From: Clostridium_AD frigoriphilum
GTDB taxonomy: Bacteria > Bacillota > Clostridia > Clostridiales > Clostridiaceae
DNA: 64,000 nt
Reading direction: 5' to 3'
Assembly: GCF_036541405.1 (NCBI RefSeq)
Contig: NZ_JAZHFS010000006.1
Location: 175,211-239,210, forward strand
The translations under genes and the position numbers were made by a program. Position 1 is the stretch's first letter, and every line of letters starts with the position of its first letter. Positions 45,262 to 53,936 of this stretch are shown here, piece after piece. Below the pieces are notes generated by a model. It was given only the letters and a program-made list of their open reading frames with translations. It was not told the origin of the DNA and did not search any database.

Positions 45262-46932
45262 TTAAAATTTAGGAACTTCTAATATAGCACCTTTATTACC
45301 TGATGACACTAATGCAGCATACCTAGCAAGGTAACCAGTTGTAATACTAGGTTTTCTTGGTTTCCAGTTTGCTCTTCTTATTTTAAGCTCCTCATCGCTA
45401 ACATTAAAGTTAATAGAATTAGCATTAATATCTATTGATATAATATCCCCCTCGTAAATTAAAGCAATATTTCCACCAACTGCCGCTTCTGGAGAAACAT
45501 GTCCAATTGCAGCTCCCCTAGTTGCACCACTAAACCGTCCATCTGTTATAAGTGCTACACTATTACCAAGTCCTCGTCCCATAATTGCAGATGTTGGATT
45601 AAGCATTTCTCTCATGCCAGGACCGCCCTTAGGGCCTTCATAACGAATTACAATAACATCTCCCGGAATAATCTCATCTGAATTGATAGCACTCAAAGCA
45701 TCCTCTTCACAATCAAACACTCTTGCTGGTCCTTCATGTTTTAACATTTCATTTGATACTGCTGAACGTTTTACAACACATGAATCAGGAGCAAGATTAC
45801 CCTTAAGGACAGCAATTCCACCAGTAGTACTATAAGGATTTGTAATGGTGCGAATCACCTGTGTGTCTTTTATTACGCATCCTTTGATATTTTCTGCAAC
45901 AGTTTTACCGGTGCATGTAATCAAATCCGTATTTAATAAATTCAATTTGTTTATCTCATGCATAACAGCATAAACTCCACCGGCTTCATTTAAATCCTCA
46001 ACATAGGTATGTCCTGCCGGTGCGAGGTGACAAAGATTAGGTGTTTTATCGCTAATTGCATTTGCCATATCCACGTTTAACTCAATGCCTACTTCATGAG
46101 CAATTGCTGGCAAATGAAGCATACTGTTTGTACTACATCCAAGGGCCATATCCATAGTTAGAGCATTTTTAAATGCACCTTCCGTCATAATATCTCTCGG
46201 TCTTATATTTTTACCCAGTAGCTCCATAATTTTCATTCCAGCGTGTTTTGCAAGCCTAATTCTCTCTGAATAAACCGCCGGGATAGTTCCATTCCCGCCA
46301 AGTCCCATTCCAAGAACTTCTGTTAAACAGTTCATGCTATTTGCAGTATACATACCAGAACAAGATCCACAGGTTGGACAACATTTATTCTCAAATTCTT
46401 CTAACTTTTCCTCAGTAATTTTACCAACATTAAACTCACCAACCGCCTCAGCGATGCTTGAAAAACTTGTTTTACATCCATCAATTTTACCTGCAAGCAT
46501 AGGTCCACCACTTACAAAAATAGTTGGTACGTTAACTCTTGCTGCTGCCATTAAAAGTCCTGGTACATTTTTATCACAATTTGGCACCATTACTAGCGCA
46601 TCAAAAGCATGTGCCATAGCCATAGCCTCTGTTGAATCAGCAATTAAATCTCTTGTAGCTAGTGAATACTTCATACCTTGATGACCCATTGCAATTCCAT
46701 CACATACTGCAATTGCTGGAAAAACTATTGGAGTACCGCCTGCCATTGCTACACCAATTTTCACAGCCTCTACAATTTTATCTAAATTCATATGACCTGG
46801 TACAATATCGTTTTTTGAACTAACGATACCTATAAGAGGCCTTTCCATTTCTTCTTTTGTAAAACCTAAAGCATTAAATAGTGCACGTTGAGGTGCTCTG
46901 CCTGTTCCTTTTGTTACTACATCACTTCTCAT
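45262..46932 (-). CDS. ilvD: dihydroxy-acid dehydratase IlvD
   Basis: 556 residues, the usual length. Fe-S ligands are in PNCDKNVPG and CCPTCGSCSGMYTANSMNC; MALGCSTNSMLHLPAIAHE and GGRFSGATRG are also conserved. Makes 2-oxo acids in valine, isoleucine and pantothenate synthesis. It lies after a GntR-type regulator gene but has its own promoter, and the gntR terminator precedes it. No other ilv genes are near. Confidence 0.97.
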   Translation of the reverse strand: MRSDVVTKGTGRAPQRALFNALGFTKEEMERPLIGIVSSKNDIVPGHMNLDKIVEAVKIGVAMAGGTPIVFPAIAVCDGIAMGHQGMKYSLATRDLIADSTEAMAMAHAFDALVMVPNCDKNVPGLLMAAARVNVPTIFVSGGPMLAGKIDGCKTSFSSIAEAVGEFNVGKITEEKLEEFENKCCPTCGSCSGMYTANSMNCLTEVLGMGLGGNGTIPAVYSERIRLAKHAGMKIMELLGKNIRPRDIMTEGAFKNALTMDMALGCSTNSMLHLPAIAHEVGIELNVDMANAISDKTPNLCHLAPAGHTYVEDLNEAGGVYAVMHEINKLNLLNTDLITCTGKTVAENIKGCVIKDTQVIRTITNPYSTTGGIAVLKGNLAPDSCVVKRSAVSNEMLKHEGPARVFDCEEDALSAINSDEIIPGDVIVIRYEGPKGGPGMREMLNPTSAIMGRGLGNSVALITDGRFSGATRGAAIGHVSPEAAVGGNIALIYEGDIISIDINANSINFNVSDEELKIRRANWKPRKPSITTGYLARYAALVSSGNKGAILEVPKF

Positions 46933-46977
46933 AACATTACCACCTTTATAAATTATAGTCCACAGTTGTTTGTTTTT

Positions 46978-47006
46978 ATTGTACGTTGTATGATGTCTGT
47001 TGTCAA
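46978..47006 (-). promoter_or_regulatory. ilvD promoter
   Basis: TTGACA at 47001-47006 (minus strand), a 17-base spacer and TACAAT at 46978-46983 make a near-consensus promoter. TACAACGTACAA overlaps its -10 end and may be a regulator site. Confidence 0.7.
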
Positions 47007-47028
47007 TGATTTACTATCATAATTATAA

Positions 47029-47075
47029 AAAAATAAATGCCAATTCTTATATAACAAAGAACCGACATTTATTTT
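47029..47075 (-). terminator. terminator of the GntR-family regulator gene
   Basis: AAATAAATG...GGTTCTT and AAGAATT...CATTTATTT pair on the minus strand and are followed by a T run, right at the gntR stop codon. Confidence 0.75.
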
Positions 47076-47760
47076 ATTCATTACTTATTCCAAGACCCCT
47101 CATAGCATGTAAAATATGAAGTTTCATTGCTGTTTTTGCACCCTCTGCATCCCTGACTTCTAAAAACTCCATTATCATATGATGATCACTTAGCGTATCA
47201 CAAATTATTGTTTCATTTTCATAAGATAAAATTACACCCTTATCAATTGCTTTGTAAAGTATAGGCATTAACTTATTCATAAACTCATTATGAGTTGCCT
47301 TTGCTATAGATTTATGAAAAGCTTGCTCCGTCTCAGTACGGTCAAGCTTATTTAAAATTTTATCTTCCTCTAATCTACCATAGTATAATATTCTTGCAAG
47401 TTCCTTATCTGTTGCCCGAATTGCTGCATAATAAGCAGTTTGAGGCTCAAAAATCAATCTCATTTCATATAAATCTTTAACGTTCATCTTAATTGTAGAA
47501 AACTCTTCTAAGCCAAAATCACCATTAAGTTTCTCATGATTTGTCACATATGTTCCTTTACCTCTCTTAATTTCAAGTATATTGTGAGTTACTAAAATAC
47601 GAATACCTTCGCGAAGTGTAGTTCTACTTACTCCTAGTTGCTTCGATAGTTCATTTTCATTTGGTAGTTTATCTCCAATAACAAATTTTTTATCTATAGT
47701 AATCATTGCAAGAATATCATCAGCAACACTTTGGGATAAGTTTTTTTCTTTTCTTGACAT
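47074..47760 (-). CDS. GntR-family regulator (FadR subfamily, FCD domain)
   Basis: 228 residues from the ATG at 47760, which has GGGAGG seven bases upstream. Residues ~10-75 are the winged helix (GDKLPNENELSKQLGVSRTTLREG), and 85-220 the all-helical FCD domain that binds a small acid and a metal (EMRLIFEPQTAYYAA, HKSIAKATHNEF, DHHMIMEFL). It is upstream of ilvD and in the same direction, so it might control ilvD. Confidence 0.9.
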   Translation of the reverse strand: MSRKEKNLSQSVADDILAMITIDKKFVIGDKLPNENELSKQLGVSRTTLREGIRILVTHNILEIKRGKGTYVTNHEKLNGDFGLEEFSTIKMNVKDLYEMRLIFEPQTAYYAAIRATDKELARILYYGRLEEDKILNKLDRTETEQAFHKSIAKATHNEFMNKLMPILYKAIDKGVILSYENETIICDTLSDHHMIMEFLEVRDAEGAKTAMKLHILHAMRGLGISNE

Positions 47761-47858
47761 AGGATAGCCTCCCATATTATAACATTTCGTAATTTTAAAA
47801 AACAATAATATCACAAAGTGTTTCTTTTATTATACTGCTATAACTAAAGCCTTTATTC

Positions 47859-49241
47859 TTATTTGATATTGCATTTAGGCAAAATATTTCGTAGCGATTG
47901 CATATCTGTAACTTCAATTTGATTCATGCTGACATTTAACTCAGTTAGGTTAATCAACACTTTTAAAGGTTCTATATTAGTAATTTGATTATTACTTAAA
48001 TTTAATGAAGTCAAATTAGTCAGATTCTCTATTCCTGAAAGATTTGTGATATGTTTATCTTTAGCATCTTGCAAACTTGTTATCTTATCAACATCAGACT
48101 TCAAAATATCTCCAGTTGGTTTTTGAATGGCATCCCTTATTAACTTTTCTAAATTTTCATCGGGAAATGTAATAACTTTGCTATCTTCAACCTGCTTACT
48201 GACACTTGTTATATTTTGCTTAGGCGTAATAACTGTATTCACATCGCTAGGCATTTCCAGTTCTTTATACTTAGTATTGCCTGGAGAATAATCTTTTATT
48301 TGATTAGTGTCTAAATACAAATCAATCAGTTTAGTAAGTCTCTTTAGAGGTTCTATATTACTCATTTGATTTGCTGCTAAATTCAAATTAGTCAAATTAG
48401 TTAGTCCTTTTAAAGGTTCTATATCACTCATCTTATTTGCAGATAAATTCAAACTAATCAAGTTAGTTAGTCCCTTTAAAGGTTCTATATTACTCATCTT
48501 ATTCGCAGCTAAATTCAAATCGGTTAGATTAGTAAGTCCCTTTAAAGGTTCTATGTCACTCATTTGATTTGCTGCTAAATTTAAATTTGTCAATTTAGTA
48601 AGCCCTTTTAAAGGTTCTATATCACGCATTTGGTTATCAGCCAAATTCAGATTTTTCAATTTGGTAAGTCTCTTTAAATGCTCTATATTACTCATTTTGT
48701 TTGCTGCTAAATCCAAATTAGTTAATTCAATAAGTCCCTTTAAAGGAGCTATATTACTCATTTGATTAGTATCCAGATTCAGATGAGTCAATTCAGTAAG
48801 CCCAATCAAAGGTTCTATATTATTAATTTTATTAGACGCTAAATTCAAATTAGTCAAATTTGTTAATCCATTCAAAGGTTTTAAATTACTAATTTGGTTA
48901 TTACTTAAATTTAAATATACTAGATTAGTCAGATTTTCTATGCCTGAAAGATTCTTAATATGTTTGCCTTTAGTATTTTGTAGGTTTGTTATCTTATCAA
49001 CATCATCCCTTAAAATATCTCCGCTAGGGCATTGTATATATGCTCTTATTGCTTTTTCCAAATTTTTATCTGAAAATGTAATCACCGTACTCTCTGTTAC
49101 CTGGGCACTTACTAATGTTAGTTTAGCTTTATTATTTAATGATGAATTTTTTACAAATCTATACCCACCAAGACTAAATACAACTAATATAATTAAAAAA
49201 ATACTGACCCACTTAAATTTGTTATAATAAACCTTTATCAT
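47859..49241 (-). CDS. secreted or membrane-anchored leucine-rich-repeat protein
   Basis: 460 residues. One N-terminal hydrophobic helix (about 11-28) acts as an anchor or signal peptide. Then an internalin-like cap (VITFSDKNLEKAIRAYIQ) precedes about ten 22-residue LRRs of the form LTNLTNLNLAANQMSDIEPLKG. A second cap (VITFPDENLEKLIRDAIQ) and two more LRRs end the protein. So it is two LRR modules. Each LRR unit is 66 bp and the DNA copies are nearly identical between 48330 and 48600, so copy number may vary. No LPXTG anchor. Likely a surface binding protein. Confidence 0.88.
   Translation of the reverse strand: MIKVYYNKFKWVSIFLIILVVFSLGGYRFVKNSSLNNKAKLTLVSAQVTESTVITFSDKNLEKAIRAYIQCPSGDILRDDVDKITNLQNTKGKHIKNLSGIENLTNLVYLNLSNNQISNLKPLNGLTNLTNLNLASNKINNIEPLIGLTELTHLNLDTNQMSNIAPLKGLIELTNLDLAANKMSNIEHLKRLTKLKNLNLADNQMRDIEPLKGLTKLTNLNLAANQMSDIEPLKGLTNLTDLNLAANKMSNIEPLKGLTNLISLNLSANKMSDIEPLKGLTNLTNLNLAANQMSNIEPLKRLTKLIDLYLDTNQIKDYSPGNTKYKELEMPSDVNTVITPKQNITSVSKQVEDSKVITFPDENLEKLIRDAIQKPTGDILKSDVDKITSLQDAKDKHITNLSGIENLTNLTSLNLSNNQITNIEPLKVLINLTELNVSMNQIEVTDMQSLRNILPKCNIK
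48330..48860 (-). repeat. 66-bp tandem repeats coding LRR units
   Basis: Eight units of 66 bp, each 22 residues, with the phrase for EPLKGLT in most. Neighbouring copies differ by few bases, suggesting recent expansion by unequal crossing over. Confidence 0.85.
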
Positions 49242-49434
49242 TTTTATAATCCCCCGTTTGTACTTTTAATTAAACTACATCATATATTCTATTTAAAACA
49301 AGACTTTAACAATTGAGGGATTTATATTATTTATTTTATCCTAATGCTCCAAAAAATTTCAAATACTTCCCCTGTATCTTAATTTTTTAATAAACAAGCA
49401 ATCTATACTTTATGTTTATGAATTTAACCTTGAG

Positions 49435-50892
49435 TTACAAATAAACATCTGAAAGTTCCACACGTATATTTTCATTTTCACTTTTCCCTTTACTACTATA
49501 TAACATATTCTCGTGCTTCACCTTCCCAGCTGGAAGTTCAACTGTAAATTTGCTTCCTTTTCCGAATTCGCTTTCAGCATATATAGCGCCTCCATGTAAT
49601 TCCACAATGGACTTGACTAAACTTAAACCAATGCCTGTGCCTTCAGAATTTCTTGATAAAGATTTATCTACTTGCTTAAATCTATCAAAAATCATCTTCA
49701 AGTTTTCTTCTTCAATTCCTATGCCGTTGTCCTTGACTGAAATTTGAAAGAATTTATCTTCATCCTTGAACTCCACAAGTATCTCATCACCTTCATTTGA
49801 GAATTTTATGGCATTTGATATAAGATTTAATAATATTCTTTGTATCATCTCTGTATCGCATGCAACAATTTTTTCCTCTGTATCCGTATCAAAAATAATA
49901 CGTATACCTTTAATATCAGTAATATTAGTTACAGACATTACTATTTCTTCCACAACTTCAACGATATTATTATTTGATAAATTTAAATTAAAGAATCCTG
50001 CTTGGATCTTTGATGAATCGACTATATTATTTATAAGTTTAGATAACCTATATGAATTTAATTTCATTGAGTCAAGATATTTAATAATCGTTTCTCGCCG
50101 CTCATCTAATGAACCTTTATCACAATACATTTGAAATAATTGTATGGCTGAAAAAATTACATTTAGTGGTGTTTTAAGTTCATGTGAAATATTTGCAATA
50201 AACTCTTCATGTGAAATAAGTAATTTATTTAATTCCTCATTCACTTCATTTTTTTTCTTAACTTCCTCATACATAAAATTTGAGATATACTTAATAAATA
50301 TAATATTACCCATAATAAGTACAATTCCCAAAACGATCAATAACCATCTCTGAAATATTTGAGTTTTTGCGACCTTATTTCGTGATATATTTACCTCTAA
50401 ATCAATCTTACTTATTAGTATATTATCAGTAACCTTAAAATTATCAACTAACTTTTTGCCTTGATTTAAATTAAGTTTAGCCTGTACTAATTTCCCATTA
50501 TTGACTAATTCTATTTGTTGTTTGTAAAATTTTTGGATAGATTTCATCTGTTGGCTAAGTTGATTTGTAATATCAACACCTAGTGCTGTATCCTTTAAAT
50601 TATCCAAGGAAGTATAATATCCTTGTACTTGTTTATTTCCTAAATAATATGGTTCTAAAAATTCTTTATTTTCTGAAATCATATAAGACTGAATACCTGA
50701 TTCTTGATTTATTAGTGATGTTAAAATTTCCGTTGAAAATATTTTTGCCGGAATTATTTTTTTAATAATAAAATCAGATTCACTACATACTTTATTCATA
50801 CTATAAATACTAAATAATATTATAATTAATGATAAACAAGCAATTGAAAAATATCCTAAAACCATAGTTCGCCTACTTTTATTTCTACCCAT
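49435..50892 (-). CDS. membrane sensor histidine kinase with CHASE3-like sensor
   Basis: 485 residues. Two membrane helices (about 10-30 and 185-205) enclose a ~150-residue helical extracytoplasmic domain with LINQESGIQSYMISEN, typical of CHASE3. The kinase core has SHELKTPLNVI (phospho-His near 237), LLNLISNAIKFS (N box), VKDNGIGIEEENL (G1) and SEGTGIGLSLVKSIVELHGG (G2). No response regulator gene lies next to it, so the partner is unknown. Confidence 0.92.
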   Translation of the reverse strand: MGRNKSRRTMVLGYFSIACLSLIIILFSIYSMNKVCSESDFIIKKIIPAKIFSTEILTSLINQESGIQSYMISENKEFLEPYYLGNKQVQGYYTSLDNLKDTALGVDITNQLSQQMKSIQKFYKQQIELVNNGKLVQAKLNLNQGKKLVDNFKVTDNILISKIDLEVNISRNKVAKTQIFQRWLLIVLGIVLIMGNIIFIKYISNFMYEEVKKKNEVNEELNKLLISHEEFIANISHELKTPLNVIFSAIQLFQMYCDKGSLDERRETIIKYLDSMKLNSYRLSKLINNIVDSSKIQAGFFNLNLSNNNIVEVVEEIVMSVTNITDIKGIRIIFDTDTEEKIVACDTEMIQRILLNLISNAIKFSNEGDEILVEFKDEDKFFQISVKDNGIGIEEENLKMIFDRFKQVDKSLSRNSEGTGIGLSLVKSIVELHGGAIYAESEFGKGSKFTVELPAGKVKHENMLYSSKGKSENENIRVELSDVYL

Positions 50893-51081
50893 AATAATTA
50901 TCCTCGTTTCAAAAATAACTTTTGCTACTGTAAATTAAAAATTATATATTTCAGTAACATATTACCACATTTTCTTACAAATTACTACATATTACTTTGT
51001 TCTTAAATTACGTTATTATTTTGTTTTTGTAAGAAATAAAAGTTATCCAATTCTTAATATTGTTTTATGTATGTTCTTTGC

Positions 51082-51777
51082 TTACGAATTGGTTCCAAAA
51101 TCAATTTTTGATTTTTTGATCATTAAAAATCCATAAACTAATATACTAATAGCAAAAATCCATGGAATTATTGTTAAAACTGAAGGTGCAAGCTCTATAT
51201 ATTTTGTTATTAGGTTATCCTCAAGTATCATTTTAAGAGAAGTATGGGCTAGTATCCCACCACCCAAATATATAACAATAGGATGTTTTCTCATTAAATT
51301 TGCAACAATTTGACTTCCAAAAAAAATTATTGGTACATTTATCAAAATACCAACTATAATTAATAATACACTTCCATTTGCAGCACTTGCTATTGCAATT
51401 ACATTATCAAGACTCATACTTATATCTGCAATAATAATTATAGCCACAGCTTCCCAAAATTTTTCTGCTTTCTTTACCGTACAATCATCTTCTTGAGATT
51501 CAGGTTTAATGAAATCCCATGTGATTTTCACTAAAAATAAACCACCAATTAATTTAATATGTAGCCATTGTATATTCATTATTAGCGTTATAATACAAGC
51601 AAATACTATTCTTAATCCTATAGCACCTGTTATTCCAATCAAACTCGCTTTTTTAGCATATTCAGGTGGTAATTTTTTGGTTGCCAAAGCAATAACACCA
51701 ATATTGTCGCCAGATAATGTTAAATCCAGTATGGTAATCTTAAGTATTCCTATAATTAAAAGCACTAAACTCTCCAT
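51082..51777 (-). CDS. TerC/YjbE-family membrane protein (probable metal exporter)
   Basis: 231 residues with seven membrane helices. LDLTLSGDNIGVIALA (about 18-33) and DISMSLDNVIAIA (about 118-130) are the paired acidic motifs of TerC-family proteins, thought to bind divalent ions. Relatives export Mn2+, often with metallation of secreted enzymes. AGAGGA lies before the ATG. Its ~150-base leader contains a terminator (see 51836-51930), so it may be controlled by a metal-sensing RNA; the ligand is unknown. Confidence 0.88.
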   Translation of the reverse strand: MESLVLLIIGILKITILDLTLSGDNIGVIALATKKLPPEYAKKASLIGITGAIGLRIVFACIITLIMNIQWLHIKLIGGLFLVKITWDFIKPESQEDDCTVKKAEKFWEAVAIIIIADISMSLDNVIAIASAANGSVLLIIVGILINVPIIFFGSQIVANLMRKHPIVIYLGGGILAHTSLKMILEDNLITKYIELAPSVLTIIPWIFAISILVYGFLMIKKSKIDFGTNS

Positions 51778-51835
51778 TTCAATCCTCTTCTCTCGTTTTC
51801 TTCTGTAGCATTCGTAAATGTTCCTATTATTAATT

Positions 51836-51930
51836 CACAAAAAACTTCATAGAAATTCTATGAAGCGTTTAATTTTCACAAAAATGAATTTTACTCTTTT
51901 CTATTTACGCTAATCAATAAGCTTTAGCCC
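51836..51930 (-). promoter_or_regulatory. terC leader with intrinsic terminator (candidate riboswitch)
   Basis: From a start near 51929, the leader has GCTAA...TTAGC (a small stem) and then the terminator CTTCATAGAATTTCTATGAAG followed by TTTTTT at 51838-51865. TTAGCGT can alternatively pair with ACGCT just before the terminator arm. This is attenuator-like. It does not match yybP-ykoY or other classes known to me. Confidence 0.5.
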
Positions 51931-51935
51931 TTACC

Positions 51936-51963
51936 ATTATACAGTATTATACTATTTTTTCAA
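51936..51963 (-). promoter_or_regulatory. terC promoter
   Basis: TTGAAA at 51958-51963, a 16-base spacer and TATAAT at 51936-51941. Near consensus. Confidence 0.75.
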
Positions 51964-51991
51964 TACAGTTTGTAAAATTTCATATTTTATT

Positions 51992-52034
51992 ATAAAGAAG
52001 CTAATCCAAATAATTTTAGATTAGCCTCTTTTTT
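51992..52034. terminator. terminator of the 87-residue gene
   Basis: GAGGCTAATCTAAAA / TTTTAGATTAGCCTC-type arms (with one mismatch) lie after the stop codon at 52048; the T run is better on the plus strand. Confidence 0.75.
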
Positions 52035-52047
52035 AATATATTCAATT

Positions 52048-52311
52048 TTATTTTAATACTTTCAACATAGTTTCCAGTATAGCAATACCTTCTTCCTTAT
52101 ATACCACTGACAACATGTATAACTCTCTAACAGCTTCTAGCGCCTTTTGAATACTCTCTTTACTCTTAGTATTGACGTAATACCAGTGATCACCGTCATT
52201 GCTTCTTAACTCTTTCATATCCTTACTAGAATGTTCATTTAAGTTCCAGTAGCTTTTAACTGGTTTTTTCACTACATCTTCAAGATGTTTTCTACCTATT
52301 AATGGCATCAT
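52048..52311 (-). CDS. small unknown cytoplasmic protein
   Basis: 87 residues, charged, no membrane segment. GDHWYYVNTKSKESIQKALEAV and the helical C-terminus give no family I recognise. GGGGGAA precedes two ATG codons. It is a single gene with its own terminator. Confidence 0.65.
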   Translation of the reverse strand: MMPLIGRKHLEDVVKKPVKSYWNLNEHSSKDMKELRSNDGDHWYYVNTKSKESIQKALEAVRELYMLSVVYKEEGIAILETMLKVLK

Positions 52312-52411
52312 AATTCCCCCTATTTTTTATTATTAAAAATTACTAAATAGGATATCATTATATATGATTCGACATAAATAATCTATACTCTATATTCTAT
52401 ATTTACATATA

Positions 52412-53770
52412 CTACATCATTTCCCGATTAATAATCTTATTCTTCTTCCATCTTCCGGACCTCAGATATATTATACACATTACAAGTGATGCGAATGTTG
52501 CAAGCGGCGATGCAAAACCAATTTCGTACAGCGTTATACCTGCCATTTTACTTAAAACAAAGGACAATGGAATACGAATAAAAAAAGTAGCAATTAAACT
52601 ATGAATCATTGGAAATAAAGAATTGCCACAGCCACTAAAAAACGAGTTCATACAAAATACAAAACATACCAAAATGCAGTCAATACTGTATGATTTCAGA
52701 TATAGTGCGGCTGTTTTTATAACCTCAACATCTCTAGAAAACAATGCTGTCAGCGACGTTGGATTAATTTGTACATATATATAACATATTATTCCTATAA
52801 TTAACGAACATCCCATTCCTACATACAAACACTGTTTCGCTCTTTCCTGCTTTCCTGCCCCCATATTCTGAGCTGTCATTGCTGCAATTGCTGAGGCAAA
52901 CGCAATAGTTGGAAGCATTGTAAATACAATTATTTTTTCTACAACACCTACAGATGCAGAAGCAGTAAGCCCCATTACATTAATAACCGCTGTAATTATT
53001 ATAAAAGAAACATTAATTAAACCATCCTGTAATGCTATTGGTAGTCCTAACTTAAATACTCTCTTTGCTTTACCTGATTCAAGTTTAATATTACTGCGAT
53101 TGAACTCAAAAACAAAACCTACCTTTTTTACATACATGACCCCAATTATGAAACTTATAGCTTGTGCAGCTATAGTTGCAATCGCCGCTCCTGGTGCACC
53201 CATATGTAAAACACCCACTAATATTAAATCTACAACAATGTTAGTTACACAAGCTACTGTTATAAAGTATAATGGAGCTTTTGAATTACCTAATCCTCGT
53301 AGAATACCACTTAATGCATTATAACCGATAATAAATGGTATACCACAAGAACATATGAAAATATATTGTTTTGTGTATTTAAATGCCTCTGATGGTGTAT
53401 TCATTAAACTTGTAATAGTACCTGTTAGTAGTACCATAATTACAGTCAACGCAGCAGCCATTATAGCAAATATACAAATTATAGTTCCAATTGACTCTGC
53501 AATATCCTTGTATCTTTTTGCACCCAAATAGTTACCGATTATAATTGTACCGCCTGTGGTAAGTCCAAGAATAACTCCTGTAATTGTCTGCATAATCTGA
53601 CTTCCTGTTGCCACCGCAGAAACTTGGGCAGAATTATCAAACTGACCAACAACTAGCAAATCTGCTGCGCCATAAAGTGCTTGCAGCAAACTTGCTAATA
53701 AAAATGGAAATGCAAATTTTAATAGTGTGGGGATAACCTTCCCCTTCGTTAAATCATTATGTTGCTGCAT
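52412..53770 (-). CDS. MATE-family multidrug/cation efflux transporter
   Basis: 452 residues from the ATG at 53770, with AGGAGG upstream; a longer reading would cross the attenuator. About 12 membrane helices in two halves; FAFPFLLASLLQALYGAADLLVVGQ begins the first, and FFIRIPLSFVLSKM is in the second. Exchanges drugs or dyes for Na+ or H+. The leader holds a leader peptide and attenuator, so it is likely induced by ribosome-targeting compounds. Confidence 0.92.
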   Translation of the reverse strand: MQQHNDLTKGKVIPTLLKFAFPFLLASLLQALYGAADLLVVGQFDNSAQVSAVATGSQIMQTITGVILGLTTGGTIIIGNYLGAKRYKDIAESIGTIICIFAIMAAALTVIMVLLTGTITSLMNTPSEAFKYTKQYIFICSCGIPFIIGYNALSGILRGLGNSKAPLYFITVACVTNIVVDLILVGVLHMGAPGAAIATIAAQAISFIIGVMYVKKVGFVFEFNRSNIKLESGKAKRVFKLGLPIALQDGLINVSFIIITAVINVMGLTASASVGVVEKIIVFTMLPTIAFASAIAAMTAQNMGAGKQERAKQCLYVGMGCSLIIGIICYIYVQINPTSLTALFSRDVEVIKTAALYLKSYSIDCILVCFVFCMNSFFSGCGNSLFPMIHSLIATFFIRIPLSFVLSKMAGITLYEIGFASPLATFASLVMCIIYLRSGRWKKNKIINREMM

Positions 53771-53792
53771 TAATATATACCCTCCTAAAAAC

Positions 53793-53842
53793 AAAAAATG
53801 CTGGATAAGACAGTTGATTTTATCCAACCATCTTATCCAGCA
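53793..53842 (-). terminator. attenuator hairpin in the MATE leader
   Basis: TGCTGGATAAGA and TCTTATCCAGCA form a 12-bp stem, extended inside by GTTG/CAAC, followed by six T residues. It lies between promoter and MATE gene, and its 5' arm is inside the leader peptide gene. Confidence 0.85.
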
Positions 53843-53843
53843 T
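53820..53843 (-). CDS. leader peptide of the MATE gene (MLDKMVG)
   Basis: A seven-codon ORF (ATG CTG GAT AAG ATG GTT GGA TAA) after GGAGGGTATATAACTAT. The same GGAGGGTATATA also serves the MATE gene. The ORF covers the 5' arm of the attenuator, so a stalled ribosome would open it. Not proven to be translated. Confidence 0.6.
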   Translation of the reverse strand: MLDKMVG

Positions 53844-53873
53844 ATAGTTATATACCCTCCGATGAATATACTA

Positions 53874-53902
53874 ACCGTACCACATACACGAATTATTGTC
53901 AA
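53874..53902 (-). promoter_or_regulatory. MATE gene promoter
   Basis: TTGACA at 53897-53902, a 17-base spacer and TACGGT at 53874-53879. Confidence 0.65.
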
Positions 53903-53936
53903 AATATATAAGTAAATCATTCATAGTTATTACCTC

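Noticed and set aside
48330..48860. CRISPR-like array
   Set aside because: The regular 66-bp units are in-frame LRR codons with no unique spacers.
51778..51963. yybP-ykoY (Mn2+) riboswitch before terC
   Set aside because: The conserved loops of that class were not found; reported only as an unclassified leader.
53771..53920. N-terminal extension of the MATE protein
   Set aside because: It would read through the attenuator and lacks a ribosome site; the start at 53770 has AGGAGG.
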